Below are positions 30,501-38,821 of a stretch of 64,000 nucleotides of DNA, one piece after another. The stretch's first letter is position 1; each line of letters starts with the position of its first letter. The DNA is taken from assembly GCF_008329435.1 (NCBI RefSeq), contig NZ_NPKN01000009.1, forward strand, positions 124,001-188,000, given 5' to 3'. Under the pieces are notes generated by a model. It was not told where the DNA came from, did no database searches, and saw only the letters and a list, made by a program, of their open reading frames with translations. The position numbers and the translations under genes are program-made. The DNA is from Rhodanobacter sp. T12-5. GTDB lineage: Bacteria; Pseudomonadota; Gammaproteobacteria; Xanthomonadales; Rhodanobacteraceae.

Positions 30501-31003
30501 TTATACCAATCCCTTGATATGAGCTGCATTCCAAGGGGAATGAGAAAGAGGGACAGCACTATAGCCCGACCCGAAGTCGTTAGTGTCGGCGTTACAGTTG
30601 TATCGGTGACTTCGACACGCCTATTGAGTCGGTCTAATCGATCGCGCCATTGCTTTTCGGTTATCTCTGTTGGAAGTTCCTTGCCGATAAGGAAGTGGAT
30701 GAGAGCGTCAAGGAATGCTCTCCTTGGTGGATCATTTTGATGAACCCAAGCGTCGTACGTGAAAAAACATGTCTCCACTTTGGTGTCTTTGGATAGTGCC
30801 TCTTGCACCAAGTTGACGACCGTCGATTTTCCGCTTCCCCAAGGCCCGAGAAGCCCAACGACTTTTAGGTTGCGATTGTCTCGAATTACCTCAGCGATCG
30901 CAGAGGCAACTTTCCCGTGGGGGCCAAAGGAATCTCTGTCTGATGCAACGTCAGGTATGAAGCGAGTTGTCTCCGCCGCAGAGACCTCGGTTGTTTCAGT
31001 CAT
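27590..31003 (-). CDS. KAP-family P-loop NTPase with membrane insertion
   Basis: 1137 residues. Walker A GPWGSGKST is at 53-61. An insertion follows with two hydrophobic helices at about 147-162 and 180-202, then Walker B ILVIDNLDRL at about 279-288, and the arginine-finger region. Helices inserted between Walker A and B are the hallmark of KAP NTPases. The remaining 750 residues are helical with no recognised nuclease. AGGAGGGG precedes the ATG. GC content is clearly lower than in the flanking genes, suggesting separate transfer. Some KAP proteins belong to phage-defence systems, and it sits between a type I RM operon and mobile-element genes. A defence role is therefore plausible but inferred. 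Confidence 0.85.
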   Translation of the reverse strand: MTETTEVSAAETTRFIPDVASDRDSFGPHGKVASAIAEVIRDNRNLKVVGLLGPWGSGKSTVVNLVQEALSKDTKVETCFFTYDAWVHQNDPPRRAFLDALIHFLIGKELPTEITEKQWRDRLDRLNRRVEVTDTTVTPTLTTSGRAIVLSLFLIPLGMQLISRDWYKAALAKGHTAVDTIAFFGGLSLVLMPGIIAAIVYWCWRPHRLPASLGFFKAANWRTHRTPHEDESILSLFMSRQVQRNRNRVTRDPDPTTIEFQDFFREVMESVASPTRRIILVIDNLDRLPHDEAISMWATIRGFFLGAVETQHVRKAVQQPTVILPIDEEAIRRMYASLDPASADSQSRSFMEKTFDLCFRVTRPVLTGWNAYLKQQMSYVFGEEMPEEWPHITGRFYDRFLAAQTDTTITPRSINTLVNNIVLCRLQWRDSEIPYASIAYYCVFRGTIEANIIQAIASPVAGIEELDPNWQRSVSAVHFGVNPELAEEVILDQPLRNAIQSHDSKKFDQLSTVPSFNLILTRIVEWFRDQSSINPDAILNTVSLMNELAPEDSPEIRHIWKTLRSSLRVTSPWATFSNVESAALLSILQKCDARERQSFVDLIVDRTSALPAPVTSSPGFAGVFSSFWLQAFSDIQADAYLPEKIAVPGAADNFIAVAVACKSDTNLLKRLKSLVTEEDVRAQLTKDIASLTDMATEERLRAVLATSAISSWSSLAEAAAKFVRERTADAVGMRVSLISLGLLRNVESRAADELASLSNSGVLSGRLDEAFSQNNFLVLPILVSLFILTKSTQALPQPGGWTEYFAKQPDLRGEINRYIDEFGKPKSSQVTSFIDATSANASLKLLAQLLFSARVREGSIGRLPIEDILDRLDVYLGLLDADVHKAFIEGFPRYEGFWNKLKAHSFDATVSRIVRILIKSDDSIASKAQLFAREKLNDVATATWIEAISENGEPLTIAIDLSADLSEALDISSLFDPLSATLPQVLSVADPDYRSRWFTGVSFLGLNARHVLLQNMRDQMNAGVAVADLPSLLLAGNGALLEAGDFESKSDDSVRHVVIPLLSVDEGVALLSGQSPMFRQWINQSSETTVKFLRERLDEASERSPGIASAIEALRSAWGLPLPQNGSQAGHASLPDA

Positions 31004-31462
31004 TGATTTCCCCTCCTGAGAGCCGTAATGGTACGCCGGGCGGGAGCGGGCTGATAGGGTTAGTAGCTTGACCTGATTTCGATCAAGTCACGCGGCTAGG
31101 TCATCGACTGCACACACTGGCCATCCCAACAGCGGCCGTTCGCGAGGGACAGAAACGGGTGGTCTCTGCCGGTCAGAGTCGGCCTGAGAGTGATCATACG
31201 GGTCGGCGTGCTCGTCATCGCCGATCGGTGGTGTGTTGCAAGCGCCCCGGTGCGCGCAGCTCCTCCTGGCAACATGGGCCGCGGCGAGCCGGACTCATCA
31301 TGGCGCCGTTTTCAGGGCGTTTCGGGTGGCCGGTTTCGACCGGAATATGCGCGCGTGGTCGATTGAAAAAAGTTTCAGACCTACATCACCCTGATGAGAC
31401 GGGGCGATTCCGTCTTGCGTTTGGGTGTTTCCGCTCTGAAGCGCCTCCTGGGATGGACTCGC
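31004..31462. other. Intergenic region upstream of the KAP gene
   Basis: About 460 bp. It contains the ribosome site and presumably the promoter of the KAP gene at its left edge. A stem ACGG..CCGT with a 7-nt loop is seen near 31398-31415. I see no gene or repeat that I can support. Confidence 0.4.
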
Positions 31463-31567
31463 ATGATCCCTGAGAAGAACGATGTCGTGACTTGCGTCCT
31501 TGTCGTGACGGTCGCCCTGCTGTTGGGCTTTATCCGCTGCAGCACCGGCCTCACGACGCCGGACTGA
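31463..31567 (+). CDS. Small membrane peptide (34 aa)
   Basis: MIPEKNDVVTCVLVVTVALL then LGFIRCSTGLTTPD. One hydrophobic span, about 85% of codons ending in G/C. It ends 27 nt before the hairpin that precedes the DUF932 gene, the same arrangement as the small membrane ORF/zinc-ribbon pair before radC. Function unknown. Confidence 0.4.
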   Translation: MIPEKNDVVTCVLVVTVALLLGFIRCSTGLTTPD

Positions 31568-31593
31568 TCCACTATCTACCACTGCGACATACA

Positions 31594-31623
31594 CCGAAGG
31601 CCCGGGACTCCCCGGGCCTTCGG
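31594..31623 (+). terminator. 13-bp hairpin before the DUF932 gene
   Basis: CCGAAGGCCCGGG, loop ACTC, CCCGGGCCTTCGG, then CGTTTATGCCGCC. Same position relative to the next gene as the hairpins at 25589 and 33167. Confidence 0.6.
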
Positions 31624-31654
31624 CGTTTATGCCGCCACCAAAGAGGAAATGCAC

Positions 31655-32673
31655 ATGCACCTGGTCCAAACGATGGCCTATGCCGGCGAGAAGCCGTGGC
31701 ATGGCCTGGGAAATAAGCTTGAGGCCCAGCAACCCATCGAGGTCTGGAGGGTCAACGCCGGCATGGCCTGGGAAATAAGCTTGAGGCCCAGCAACCCATC
31801 GAGGTCTGGAGGGTCAACGCCGGCATGGACTGGCAGATTGAGGCATCCGAAGTCCGTTACATCAGCGGGAACAACCACGTGGGCGTCATCAACGCCTTTC
31901 CGGAGCAGAAGGTGCTGTATCGCTCCGACACCAAGGCGCCGTTGGCGGTGGTCAGCAAGCGCTTCCAGGTCGTCCAGCCGGGCGAGATCCTGGAGTTCTA
32001 CCGCGACCTGACGGCCTGCAACGGCTTTGAGCTGGAAACGGCCGGTGTACTGCGCCAGGGACGCAAGTTCTGGGCGCTGGCGCGCACCGGCCAGAGCACC
32101 ACGCTGAAGGGCCGGGACAAGGTCGATGGCTACCTGCTGCTGGCAACGGCCTGCGACGGCACCCTGGCGACGACGGCGCAGTTCACCAGCGTCCGCGTAG
32201 TCTGTAACAACACGCTACAGATTGCCTTGGGGCAGGCCAACGGCGCCATCAAGGTGCCACACCGTAGCGCGTTTGACCCGGAGGCAGTGAAGCGGCAGCT
32301 GGGTATCACCGTGTCGTCGTGGGACGGCTTCGTGGCGCGGATGAAGGCGCTGGTGGATCGTCCGGTCGATCCGGATTCTGCCGAAGGCCTGTTGCGCCGC
32401 GTCCTGACTTACCAGGGGCCGGACACCAAGGCCACGGTGGTCAACGAGCAGGCCGTCGCCACGGTGCGGGCGCTGTACGAGGGCGGCGGCCAGGGGGCGC
32501 AGATGGCGTCCAGTCGTGGCTCGGCGTGGGGCCTGCTCAACAGCGTGACCGAGTACATCGATCACCACCGGCGCGCCAGGAGCAACGACCACCGCCGCGA
32601 CGCTGCGTGGTTCGGCCAGGGGGCGCAGATCAAGCAGCGCGCCTGGGACGAAGCCATGAAGCTGGTGGCCTGA
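31655..32673 (+). pseudogene. DUF932 (phage/plasmid TIGR03299-like) gene broken by tandem duplication
   Basis: The N-terminus MHLVQTMAYAGEKPWHGLGN and the body from MDWQIEASEVRYISGNN to the stop are in different frames. A 62-bp unit is present twice at 31701-31824; removing one copy restores a single ORF through WRVNAGMDWQIEA, giving about 318 residues. The body has the DUF932 features LYRSDTKAPLAVVSKRFQVVQ and VVCNNTLQIALG. A shortened product could start at the internal ATG at 31825, but without a ribosome site. DUF932 proteins are common on plasmids, phages and ICEs; their role is unknown. Confidence 0.75.
31701..31824 (+). repeat. Two perfect tandem copies of a 62-bp unit
   Basis: Each copy begins ATGGCCTGGGAAATAAGC; copy 1 is 31701-31762 and copy 2 is 31763-31824. 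The unit length is not a multiple of three. Boundaries share GGCATGG with the sequence at 31822, so slippage or microhomology recombination could have made it. Confidence 0.95.
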
Positions 32674-32686
32674 GGGGAAGCATGTC

Positions 32687-33139
32687 ATGGGACTGGACAT
32701 GTACCTGGAGGCGAAGCGCCACCTGCCGCCCTACGACGCGGAGCTTGCACCTGTCCGCGAAGCCATCGGACGGACCATGGGCTACACCCCGCCCAAGGAA
32801 AAGCCCGGCAACGATGCGACCCTCATGGAGATCACCGATGTCATCGTCCGGGTGGGCTATTGGCGGAAGTGCGATCCCCTGCACCAGTGGTTCGTGAGCA
32901 ACGTCCTGGAGGGCTACGACGATAGCCGGGCCGCTTACGTGTCGCCGGAGGTATTGGCCGAGCTTTAAAAACGGCTTGACTGGGTCAGCGACGATCCGCA
33001 GCGTGCCAGCGAGCACTTCGTCAGCGAGGACGACGAACCGATGAGCGAAAGCGACATCGACTACACCCTGAAAGTCGTGGTGCACGCCAAGACGCTGCAG
33101 GAACGCGGGTGGGACATCTATTACCGCGCCAGTGGGTAA
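32687..33139 (+). pseudogene. Island hypothetical gene with an in-frame stop
   Basis: MGLDMYLEAKRHLPPYDAEL starts a hydrophilic protein that is often seen next to DUF932 genes. After SPEVLAEL a TAA stops translation at 32966-32968. The same frame then continues for 56 more sensible codons (KRLDWVSDDPQRASEHFVSE to GWDIYYRASG) and ends at 33137-33139. A single substitution (for example AAA to TAA) explains this. The 93-residue truncated product may still be made. Function unknown. Confidence 0.6.
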
Positions 33140-33166
33140 CGACCCGTGGAAAGCCCACCACCCACC

Positions 33167-33202
33167 GCCCGGCTGATGCCTATGCATCGGCCGGGCTTTT
33201 TT
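33167..33202 (+). terminator. Terminator before the YqaJ gene
   Basis: GCCCGGCTGATGC / GCATCGGCCGGGC with one mismatch and a 4-nt loop, followed by T6. Third of the gene-leading hairpins of this segment. Confidence 0.8.
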
Positions 33203-33219
33203 ATGCCTGGAGAATCCCG

Positions 33220-34218
33220 ATGAGCAAGCAAAACGCGGCCGTGAGGCTGGTCGATACCAAGAAACTGCCCTATGGGCAGTGGCTGGATGTGCGGCGCAAC
33301 GGCATTGGCAGCTCGGACGCTGCCGCCGCTGTCGGCCTGTGTCCGTACAAGAGTCAGCTCGAACTGTGGATGGAAAAGACCGGCCGCACGCTGCCGGAAG
33401 ACGTACGCCCCGGCCAGGATGACCCGCGCTACTGGGGCACCTTGCTGGAGCCGATGGTGGCGATGGCCTACCAGGAACGCACCGGCCACAAGGTGCGCAA
33501 GCTGAACGCCGTGCTCCAGCACCCGACGTTCCCCTACATGTTGGCGAACATCGACCGGGAAATCGTCGGCGTGCCGGATGTGCAGGTGCTGGAGTGCAAG
33601 ACCGCCGGCGAGTTCGGTTCACGGCTGTGGAAGGACGGCGTGCCCGAGTATGTCCAGCTGCAGGTGCAGCACCAGCTGGCCGTCACCGGCAAGGCCGCCG
33701 CCGATGTGGCAGTGCTCCTGTGCGGGCAGCAACTGGAAATTCACCGCATCGAGCGGGACGACGACATCATTGCCCGTCTGGTGGTGCTGGAAACCCGGTT
33801 CTGGGAGTACGTGGAGAAGGACATCGAGCCCACCGCGGACGGCAGCGAGTCGGCGGGCAAGGCGCTGCGGCAGCTCTACCGTGGCAACGACACCAAGGCG
33901 GATTTCACCAGCGACGAAGACCTTAGCCGCACCTTCGACACCCTGGCGAAGCTCAAGGAAGAGCTGGACGCGATGCAGGACGAGGCCGAATCGCTCAAGC
34001 AGGTGATCCAGCAAGCCATGGGGGACGCCAGCAAGGCGGTGTTCGCCCACGGCGAGGTGACGTTCAAGCGGGCCAAGGACAGCAACGCGCTGGATACGAA
34101 GCGACTGGTGGCCGAGTGTCCGGATGTCGCCGCCATGTACGCCGTGACCCGCCCCGGCGCGCGCCGGTTCGTGCTGTCGCGGACTTCCGACAACGATCAG
34201 AGGACAACGACATGCTGA
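33220..34218 (+). CDS. YqaJ-family viral recombinase (lambda Exo-like nuclease)
   Basis: 332 residues. The N-terminal nuclease core shows RRNGIGSSDAAAAVGLCPYK and a PD-(D/E)xK site ending in VLECKTAGEF, preceded by MLANIDREIVGVPD. The C-terminal third is a coiled coil (LAKLKEELDAMQDEAESLKQ). Such nucleases process DNA ends for single-strand annealing with a RecT/Bet partner, which is not present here. The ATG at 33220 has TGGAGA in front of it; an ATG at 33109 lies before the terminator and is rejected. The next gene overlaps its end by 7 bp. Confidence 0.85.
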   Translation: MSKQNAAVRLVDTKKLPYGQWLDVRRNGIGSSDAAAAVGLCPYKSQLELWMEKTGRTLPEDVRPGQDDPRYWGTLLEPMVAMAYQERTGHKVRKLNAVLQHPTFPYMLANIDREIVGVPDVQVLECKTAGEFGSRLWKDGVPEYVQLQVQHQLAVTGKAAADVAVLLCGQQLEIHRIERDDDIIARLVVLETRFWEYVEKDIEPTADGSESAGKALRQLYRGNDTKADFTSDEDLSRTFDTLAKLKEELDAMQDEAESLKQVIQQAMGDASKAVFAHGEVTFKRAKDSNALDTKRLVAECPDVAAMYAVTRPGARRFVLSRTSDNDQRTTTC

Positions 34219-35105
34219 AAGGCTTGGCGATTACCCCGCCCGTGATCGGGCGGATTTCCATTGGCCGGGTGGTCGAGCGCAACGGCAAGCGCCTGCCCGA
34301 GAAGGACGACCAGTTCACCCTCACCACTCAAGTGCAGACTCGGGATGGTTGGCTGTTGCACCCATTGGACGAGAAGCTGCGCAAGGAAGCGGAGGGCCAG
34401 AAGCTGCGGTCGATCCCGGTGCGGATGCTGTTCAACAATCCGGACCTCAACCTGCGGGCGGACTACTCGCTGTTCGATCGCACCACGGGGCGACCGGCAT
34501 GCGTGGGCAACGGCGAGACCTGCCGGCGCATGGGTAAGGACGGCGTGTCGAGCCTGCCGTGCCCTGGGCCGGATGCTTGCGCGTTCGCGCAGGGAGCGTG
34601 CAAGGCCTACGCCCGGCTTAACGTGGTGGTGGGGGAGGGCGATGACGATGCGCTGGGCAGCTTCGTTCTGCGTACCACGTCGTACAACACCATCCGCACC
34701 CTCGCGGCTCGGCTGGCGTATTTCAGCGCAGTGTCGGGTGGGCTGCTGGCCTGCCTGCCGCTGGAACTGAAGCTGCGGGGCAAGTCCACCACGATGAGCT
34801 ACGGCACGCCGATCTATTACGTGGATCTCGTGGTGCGTTCCGGCCTGACCCTGGAGCAAGCCATCGTGCAAGCGCGGGAGCTAGGCGAGCGACGACAGGC
34901 GAATGGATTCGACCAGAGCGCTTTGGAGGAAGCGGCGGGTCAGGGATTTGCGAACGGGGCCTTCGAGGAGCTGGAAGAAGACGGGGCGGTGGTCGTGGAG
35001 GAATTCTTTCCAACCGAGGGCGCAGAAGCCCCGCAACCTCGGCAGATGGCAGGGGGATTACGAGCGCGTCTGGAGGCGAAGGTGAAGCCGGCAGCAGCAA
35101 TCTAG
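34212..35105 (+). CDS. Recombination directionality factor-like (putative metal-binding) protein
   Basis: 297 residues. The N-terminal part (LAITPPVIGRISIGRVVERN, then LPEKDDQFTLTTQVQ) and a cysteine cluster (GNGETCRRMGKDG..CPGPDACAFAQGACKAY) match island proteins usually annotated as hydrolase or metal-binding protein. They resemble the Gp3-like recombination directionality factor family. The final 60 residues are acidic and low complexity. It overlaps the YqaJ gene, so they are cotranslated. If the RDF reading is right it could control excision, although the classic partners of Gp3 are serine, not tyrosine, integrases. Confidence 0.6.
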   Translation: MLKGLAITPPVIGRISIGRVVERNGKRLPEKDDQFTLTTQVQTRDGWLLHPLDEKLRKEAEGQKLRSIPVRMLFNNPDLNLRADYSLFDRTTGRPACVGNGETCRRMGKDGVSSLPCPGPDACAFAQGACKAYARLNVVVGEGDDDALGSFVLRTTSYNTIRTLAARLAYFSAVSGGLLACLPLELKLRGKSTTMSYGTPIYYVDLVVRSGLTLEQAIVQARELGERRQANGFDQSALEEAAGQGFANGAFEELEEDGAVVVEEFFPTEGAEAPQPRQMAGGLRARLEAKVKPAAAI

Positions 35106-35179
35106 GGACTGGGGCGCGTCAGATGACGTCGAAATGGCTTTGCGGTCCGGTCAAATCATCGCGGCACACACGAGGAGGT

Positions 35180-35214
35180 CCGCCAGGGGGGGGGGCTGGT
35201 ACATCCCCTGGCGG
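35180..35214. terminator. Bidirectional hairpin containing a G10 tract
   Basis: CCGCCAGGGG / CCCCTGGCGG, 10-bp arms, with the left arm running into ten consecutive G. It lies between two convergent genes. Confidence 0.55.
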
Positions 35215-35220
35215 AGAGGC

Positions 35221-36594
35221 TTACAGGGAAGACGTCTCGCATGTGACGGACTTGAGATACCCCATTTCAGCAAAGAAAGGAGACAAAAAGCGGATGACGG
35301 GGTCTTTACCGTCGAGCACCTCGACCTGTTTTCCGCTTTTCATGTGCGCGATGACCGTCTTGAACTTGTGCGCGCTCAACCAGGAAAGCTCTTGGGCGAG
35401 ACTCCACGGCATGGTGTCGCTGCTACTACGGCACAAATGGTTGTGTAGATGGCTCTTGGCGATACGCGTCTCTTCAAGCTGGCGCTCTTTGACCCGCGAA
35501 GGCTTGGGTGATTTGAACGTTGGCGGCGGGAAAACCTTGTAGAACTGAGTCATTGACCAGTCCACGATATTCCAAGCGGCATCGATAGCTTCAGGCGGGA
35601 TCGGGGATATTGGTGGGAGTGCTTCAGTGGGCGAGGCAGGGATAGGCACGGAATGGAAGCAGTGCAAGATGGCCGCGATCCGCCACGTCTTCTCCGTTGC
35701 GCGGCCGGCCGAGTCTTGGACATAGTGGAAATCACCCGTCATGCGTAGGTCGATGCTCTGCTTGATCTGCGCCCAGCGAGACTGGGCTTCGGGTGACAAG
35801 CACAACTCCATGCGTTCGTGGTTTCCAGCGAGCAGGCGCTGAAGCCGCTGCTCCAGAAACCAGGTGGCCAGCGAGTGGATCTCGTTGAGACTCGGCGTCG
35901 GCAGGTTCGGTAGCTCCGGCGATCGACCTTCCAAGGTATGGGCGTAAAGAAATCTGGATGCCAGGCCAGACTTGCGGTCGGTAAAACGAGTGTCGATCAG
36001 GTGATCACCGTAGATTTCCGGTTGCGTCAAGCAGCAAATTCCGACTGAGGGGTAATAGGCCACGAGCGGTTCGTGGTCCCTCCGGATCAGCGACTCCTTC
36101 ACCGATCCATCATAGACGCGGTTGAGTTTGCCGCGCCTTTTCATGACATCGCTTTTCAACAGGTCAAAACAGTCGTCGTCCGCGATCGTCAGACCGTTGG
36201 CCCTGCCATCCAGTGCTTCGAGCAGCGAAGCCCAAGTGGCATCTACCTGCAAAACGTCACGAAAGGCTGGGTGATTCCGCCACCCATCGTCGGATGCGCG
36301 CCGCGCGGCGAGATTGGAATCGAAATCTCGAATGGCTCTGTAGAACTCTGACATCGCCGCCGACTTCGCGCACACGGGCGGACCGATCCCAATGCAATAC
36401 AGCGAAGTTGGCATCCAGCGGCCGTTGGGCGTACGGATAGCCATGCCGTGGAGGGCAGAAGACATTGCGGATAACGCAACAAGAATGACTATCTCGATCG
36501 GTGCACCGGTTTTGTGATGAACTTCCAGGATGGCCGACGCGATTCTGGACGGCAAGCACCGAAGCAGGTTGTACCAGGGGCTGAATATATTCAT
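35221..36594 (-). CDS. DUF3987 (YfjI-like) protein
   Basis: About 457 residues from MNIFSPWYN; an in-frame ATG at 36615 adds seven residues. The N-terminal region LPSRIASAILEVHHKTGAPI plus PTSLYCIGIGPPVCAKSAAM places it in DUF3987. These proteins resemble the helicase half of element-encoded primases, but here the Walker A position reads GIGPPVCAKSA rather than GxxGxGKS, so ATP hydrolysis is doubtful. Members occur on integrated elements of the P4/CP4 type. GC is lower than in the preceding genes. It faces the convergent RDF-like gene. Confidence 0.65.
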   Translation of the reverse strand: MNIFSPWYNLLRCLPSRIASAILEVHHKTGAPIEIVILVALSAMSSALHGMAIRTPNGRWMPTSLYCIGIGPPVCAKSAAMSEFYRAIRDFDSNLAARRASDDGWRNHPAFRDVLQVDATWASLLEALDGRANGLTIADDDCFDLLKSDVMKRRGKLNRVYDGSVKESLIRRDHEPLVAYYPSVGICCLTQPEIYGDHLIDTRFTDRKSGLASRFLYAHTLEGRSPELPNLPTPSLNEIHSLATWFLEQRLQRLLAGNHERMELCLSPEAQSRWAQIKQSIDLRMTGDFHYVQDSAGRATEKTWRIAAILHCFHSVPIPASPTEALPPISPIPPEAIDAAWNIVDWSMTQFYKVFPPPTFKSPKPSRVKERQLEETRIAKSHLHNHLCRSSSDTMPWSLAQELSWLSAHKFKTVIAHMKSGKQVEVLDGKDPVIRFLSPFFAEMGYLKSVTCETSSL

Positions 36595-37543
36595 GACCAC
36601 TTGTTTTCTCCCCATAGTGGAATGTCACCAAGCGCAACGTCGTATCGCGTCTCGCTATGCGATTGGAGGAATGCGTGGTGCGCAGGACCATCAGGCGCGT
36701 CTAATGCGTTATCAATGGTTTGGTTCCTGCATGCTGGAGAGCTTGCCATGGTTGGTTCATTTCTTGCTGACCAAAAATCGTCAGTTTGGCTTCGACGTGA
36801 CGGCGTTTATGCCAAAAATGTTTACACACCAAATAGTTGCGTGAGGTCGAAGTCAGGTTGAAAGGACAGGGGCAACACGGTGTTACGCAGCCAATCATGG
36901 GTATTTATATATTTGTTTTGGTGCTCTGTTGCCGCAAACTCTTGATTTACTGTGGTTTTTACGCTTACAAAAGAAAAATATTTCTTCTCCAATATCTCGG
37001 GCAGCGGCGCCTCGCCTGGCCAAGGCGTCACAAGACAGACATCCGGGGGATGCTGACTTTGAGTACGGCTCAAATCCACCGTAAGTCGTTGACGTATATG
37101 AATGGACCCTCATGACGCGTCATCGCCTACTAACCAAAGTCAAGATAACAATGTGAACTCTGGCTGGAGTTGCGTGGTATTCATTTACCTCGTTGTAACA
37201 GCCAGTTCATCGCGATTGGTGGTTATGCGGCATGTCTGTGAAGTTTGCGTTCATATAGGCACAGATATGCCTGATTTATTGAAGTCTTTCGCGCTATCTC
37301 AACATGGATCCGAGCTGTTAGATGGCGCTGATCGCCCGCATGGTTGCACGTGTGCGAATGGATTTTCGCATGGATTTGATCAATATTAATTCCGGTTCAT
37401 AGTCTATATAAAAGATGAACTTAATATAACTTGATATTAATTAAGTGATAATTAATAATTTTTATAATTCAACCTAATATTAATAAATGATATAATGGTT
37501 AAAAGCCTTATTTAATCAGAAATGGATCCCCGTGGAGGTTTAT
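36595..37543. other. Non-coding divergent region with an extremely AT-rich stretch
   Basis: About 950 bp with no credible gene; the short ORFs here lack ribosome sites and codon bias. From about 37388 to 37505 the sequence is over 80% A+T in a genome of about 65% G+C, with TTGATATTAATTAAGTG and several TAATATTAATAA-like repeats. It directly precedes the Gp2-like replication gene and could be its promoter, a replication origin, or a binding site for an H-NS/MvaT-type silencer. Confidence 0.5.
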
Positions 37544-38752
37544 ATGTCCGATGAAAACATGGTCTCGATTAGGGGTGGGAGTGATCCCATCGTTGGCGAG
37601 CGTTTTCACAACTTGGTTTCATCCGGCATCTTGATCCCGCACGAATGGTACGACGATCAAGGCGATCAAAAATACGGTTACGAAGTAGGGGAAAATAAGC
37701 AGGCAACGGATTATCTCCGTAGCCTGAGGGCGGCGATTAAAAGAGTTGCCCAGAGCAAGGCCCCACCGTGTAAGCAGTGGGGTACTGCCAACCCGGCGCG
37801 GTACACGATGTCCCAGGAAGCGCAGCGACTGTGGCACGCTATCCGAGGTATTGGTCGTGCGCCGAAGGCTTGGGGCCGGGAAAAAGAGATGCACCCTTAC
37901 CTCAGGCTCGGAGTGCACTTGGCTCGGAAGTGGGAGCCTAGGCTGCGGTTTTTCACGAACACGAGCTCTGAGTTGCTCGTGGGTGAAGAGTACCCTCGAC
38001 GGGCGCTGACGCACGTGGTGAAAGTCATCAGGCGCGTGTGTCGTTCACAAAAGTTTAAAAAACGTATCGAGCGGTTGGAGCGTCAGGAGAGCGAAAATTT
38101 CGAGAGTTGCTGTAAGTACTTCGTGTCCCTCCTCCTGGTACATGCGCGTCCGTTGGTGCTACGAGCAGACCTCTACGTCGAGGCCGAGGCGAGGAAGGCC
38201 GCAGAGGAGGGCAAGATCGAGCAGGCAGTGGAGAAGTTCATCCGTAACCTTCGAGAAGACCGTATCGTCCCCGACGTTCTCGGTTACATCATCAAACGCG
38301 AGCACGGGTACGATCGAGGTATCCACCTGCACCTGATGGCGATTCTCGATGGTGACAAGCATTTTCAATCGTACAAACTTACGGAGTTGCTCAAGATGTA
38401 CTGGATCCGTCAGTGCGTCGGATCACCGCAGTTCGCCTCGGGTTTCAATTGCTACCTGCGTAAGGATGAGTATCGCTACAACGCGATTGGCCTTGTCCAC
38501 TACATGGATGAGTCGATGTTGCGGGGAGTCCTCGAAGCGATCAGATACCTCACCAAGACCGATGGAGACTTTCTTCTTCCAGAGGGATTCGGCAGGAACT
38601 TGCGCAAAGGCCAGTCGCCAAAGCGACCAGGAGGTGATGTCCGACGTGGGGCGCCTCGAAAGTTCGGGAACGACACAACGCTTGCCGAAAGCATCTTGCT
38701 CGGATGGAAGGCTGCAGACCGTTCGACAGTGAAGCGCTCGAGGAGGACATGA
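37544..38752 (+). CDS. Inovirus Gp2-like / YagK-YfjJ replication protein with HUH motif
   Basis: 402 residues. The N-terminal half carries ANPARYTMSQEAQRLWHAI; the C-terminal half has the rolling-circle signature GIHLHLMAILDG with H261 and H263 (HxH metal site), after VLGYIIKREHGYDRG, and tyrosines in YLRKDEYRYNAIGLVHYM that could be the nicking residues. These features fit the YagK/YfjJ C-terminal family, annotated as inovirus-type Gp2. The ATG at 37544 is 5 nt after GGAGG; a GTG at 37532 is less likely. The C-terminus is Lys/Arg-rich. It stands alone behind the AT-rich region and ends in a strong terminator. Confidence 0.75.
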   Translation: MSDENMVSIRGGSDPIVGERFHNLVSSGILIPHEWYDDQGDQKYGYEVGENKQATDYLRSLRAAIKRVAQSKAPPCKQWGTANPARYTMSQEAQRLWHAIRGIGRAPKAWGREKEMHPYLRLGVHLARKWEPRLRFFTNTSSELLVGEEYPRRALTHVVKVIRRVCRSQKFKKRIERLERQESENFESCCKYFVSLLLVHARPLVLRADLYVEAEARKAAEEGKIEQAVEKFIRNLREDRIVPDVLGYIIKREHGYDRGIHLHLMAILDGDKHFQSYKLTELLKMYWIRQCVGSPQFASGFNCYLRKDEYRYNAIGLVHYMDESMLRGVLEAIRYLTKTDGDFLLPEGFGRNLRKGQSPKRPGGDVRRGAPRKFGNDTTLAESILLGWKAADRSTVKRSRRT

Positions 38753-38760
38753 CTGCAGCC

Positions 38761-38796
38761 AAAAAAAAGCCGCTCGCGTGAGCGAGCGGCTTTCTT
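38761..38796. terminator. Bidirectional terminator
   Basis: A-run, GCCGCTCGC / GCGAGCGGC with a GTGA loop, then TTTCTT. It serves the Gp2-like gene and the convergent three-gene unit. Confidence 0.85.
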
Positions 38797-38821
38797 GGGG
38801 CGCGGTTGTGGTCGTTGAGGC

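Noticed and set aside
31388-31420. CTGATGAG followed by a stem, resembling a hammerhead ribozyme core
   Set aside because: The essential GAAAC after stem II is missing (the sequence reads TTGCG), and no stem III closes.
36837-37115. Possible genes in the AT-rich intergenic region
   Set aside because: No ribosome site, no consistent codon bias and no recognisable domain on either strand.
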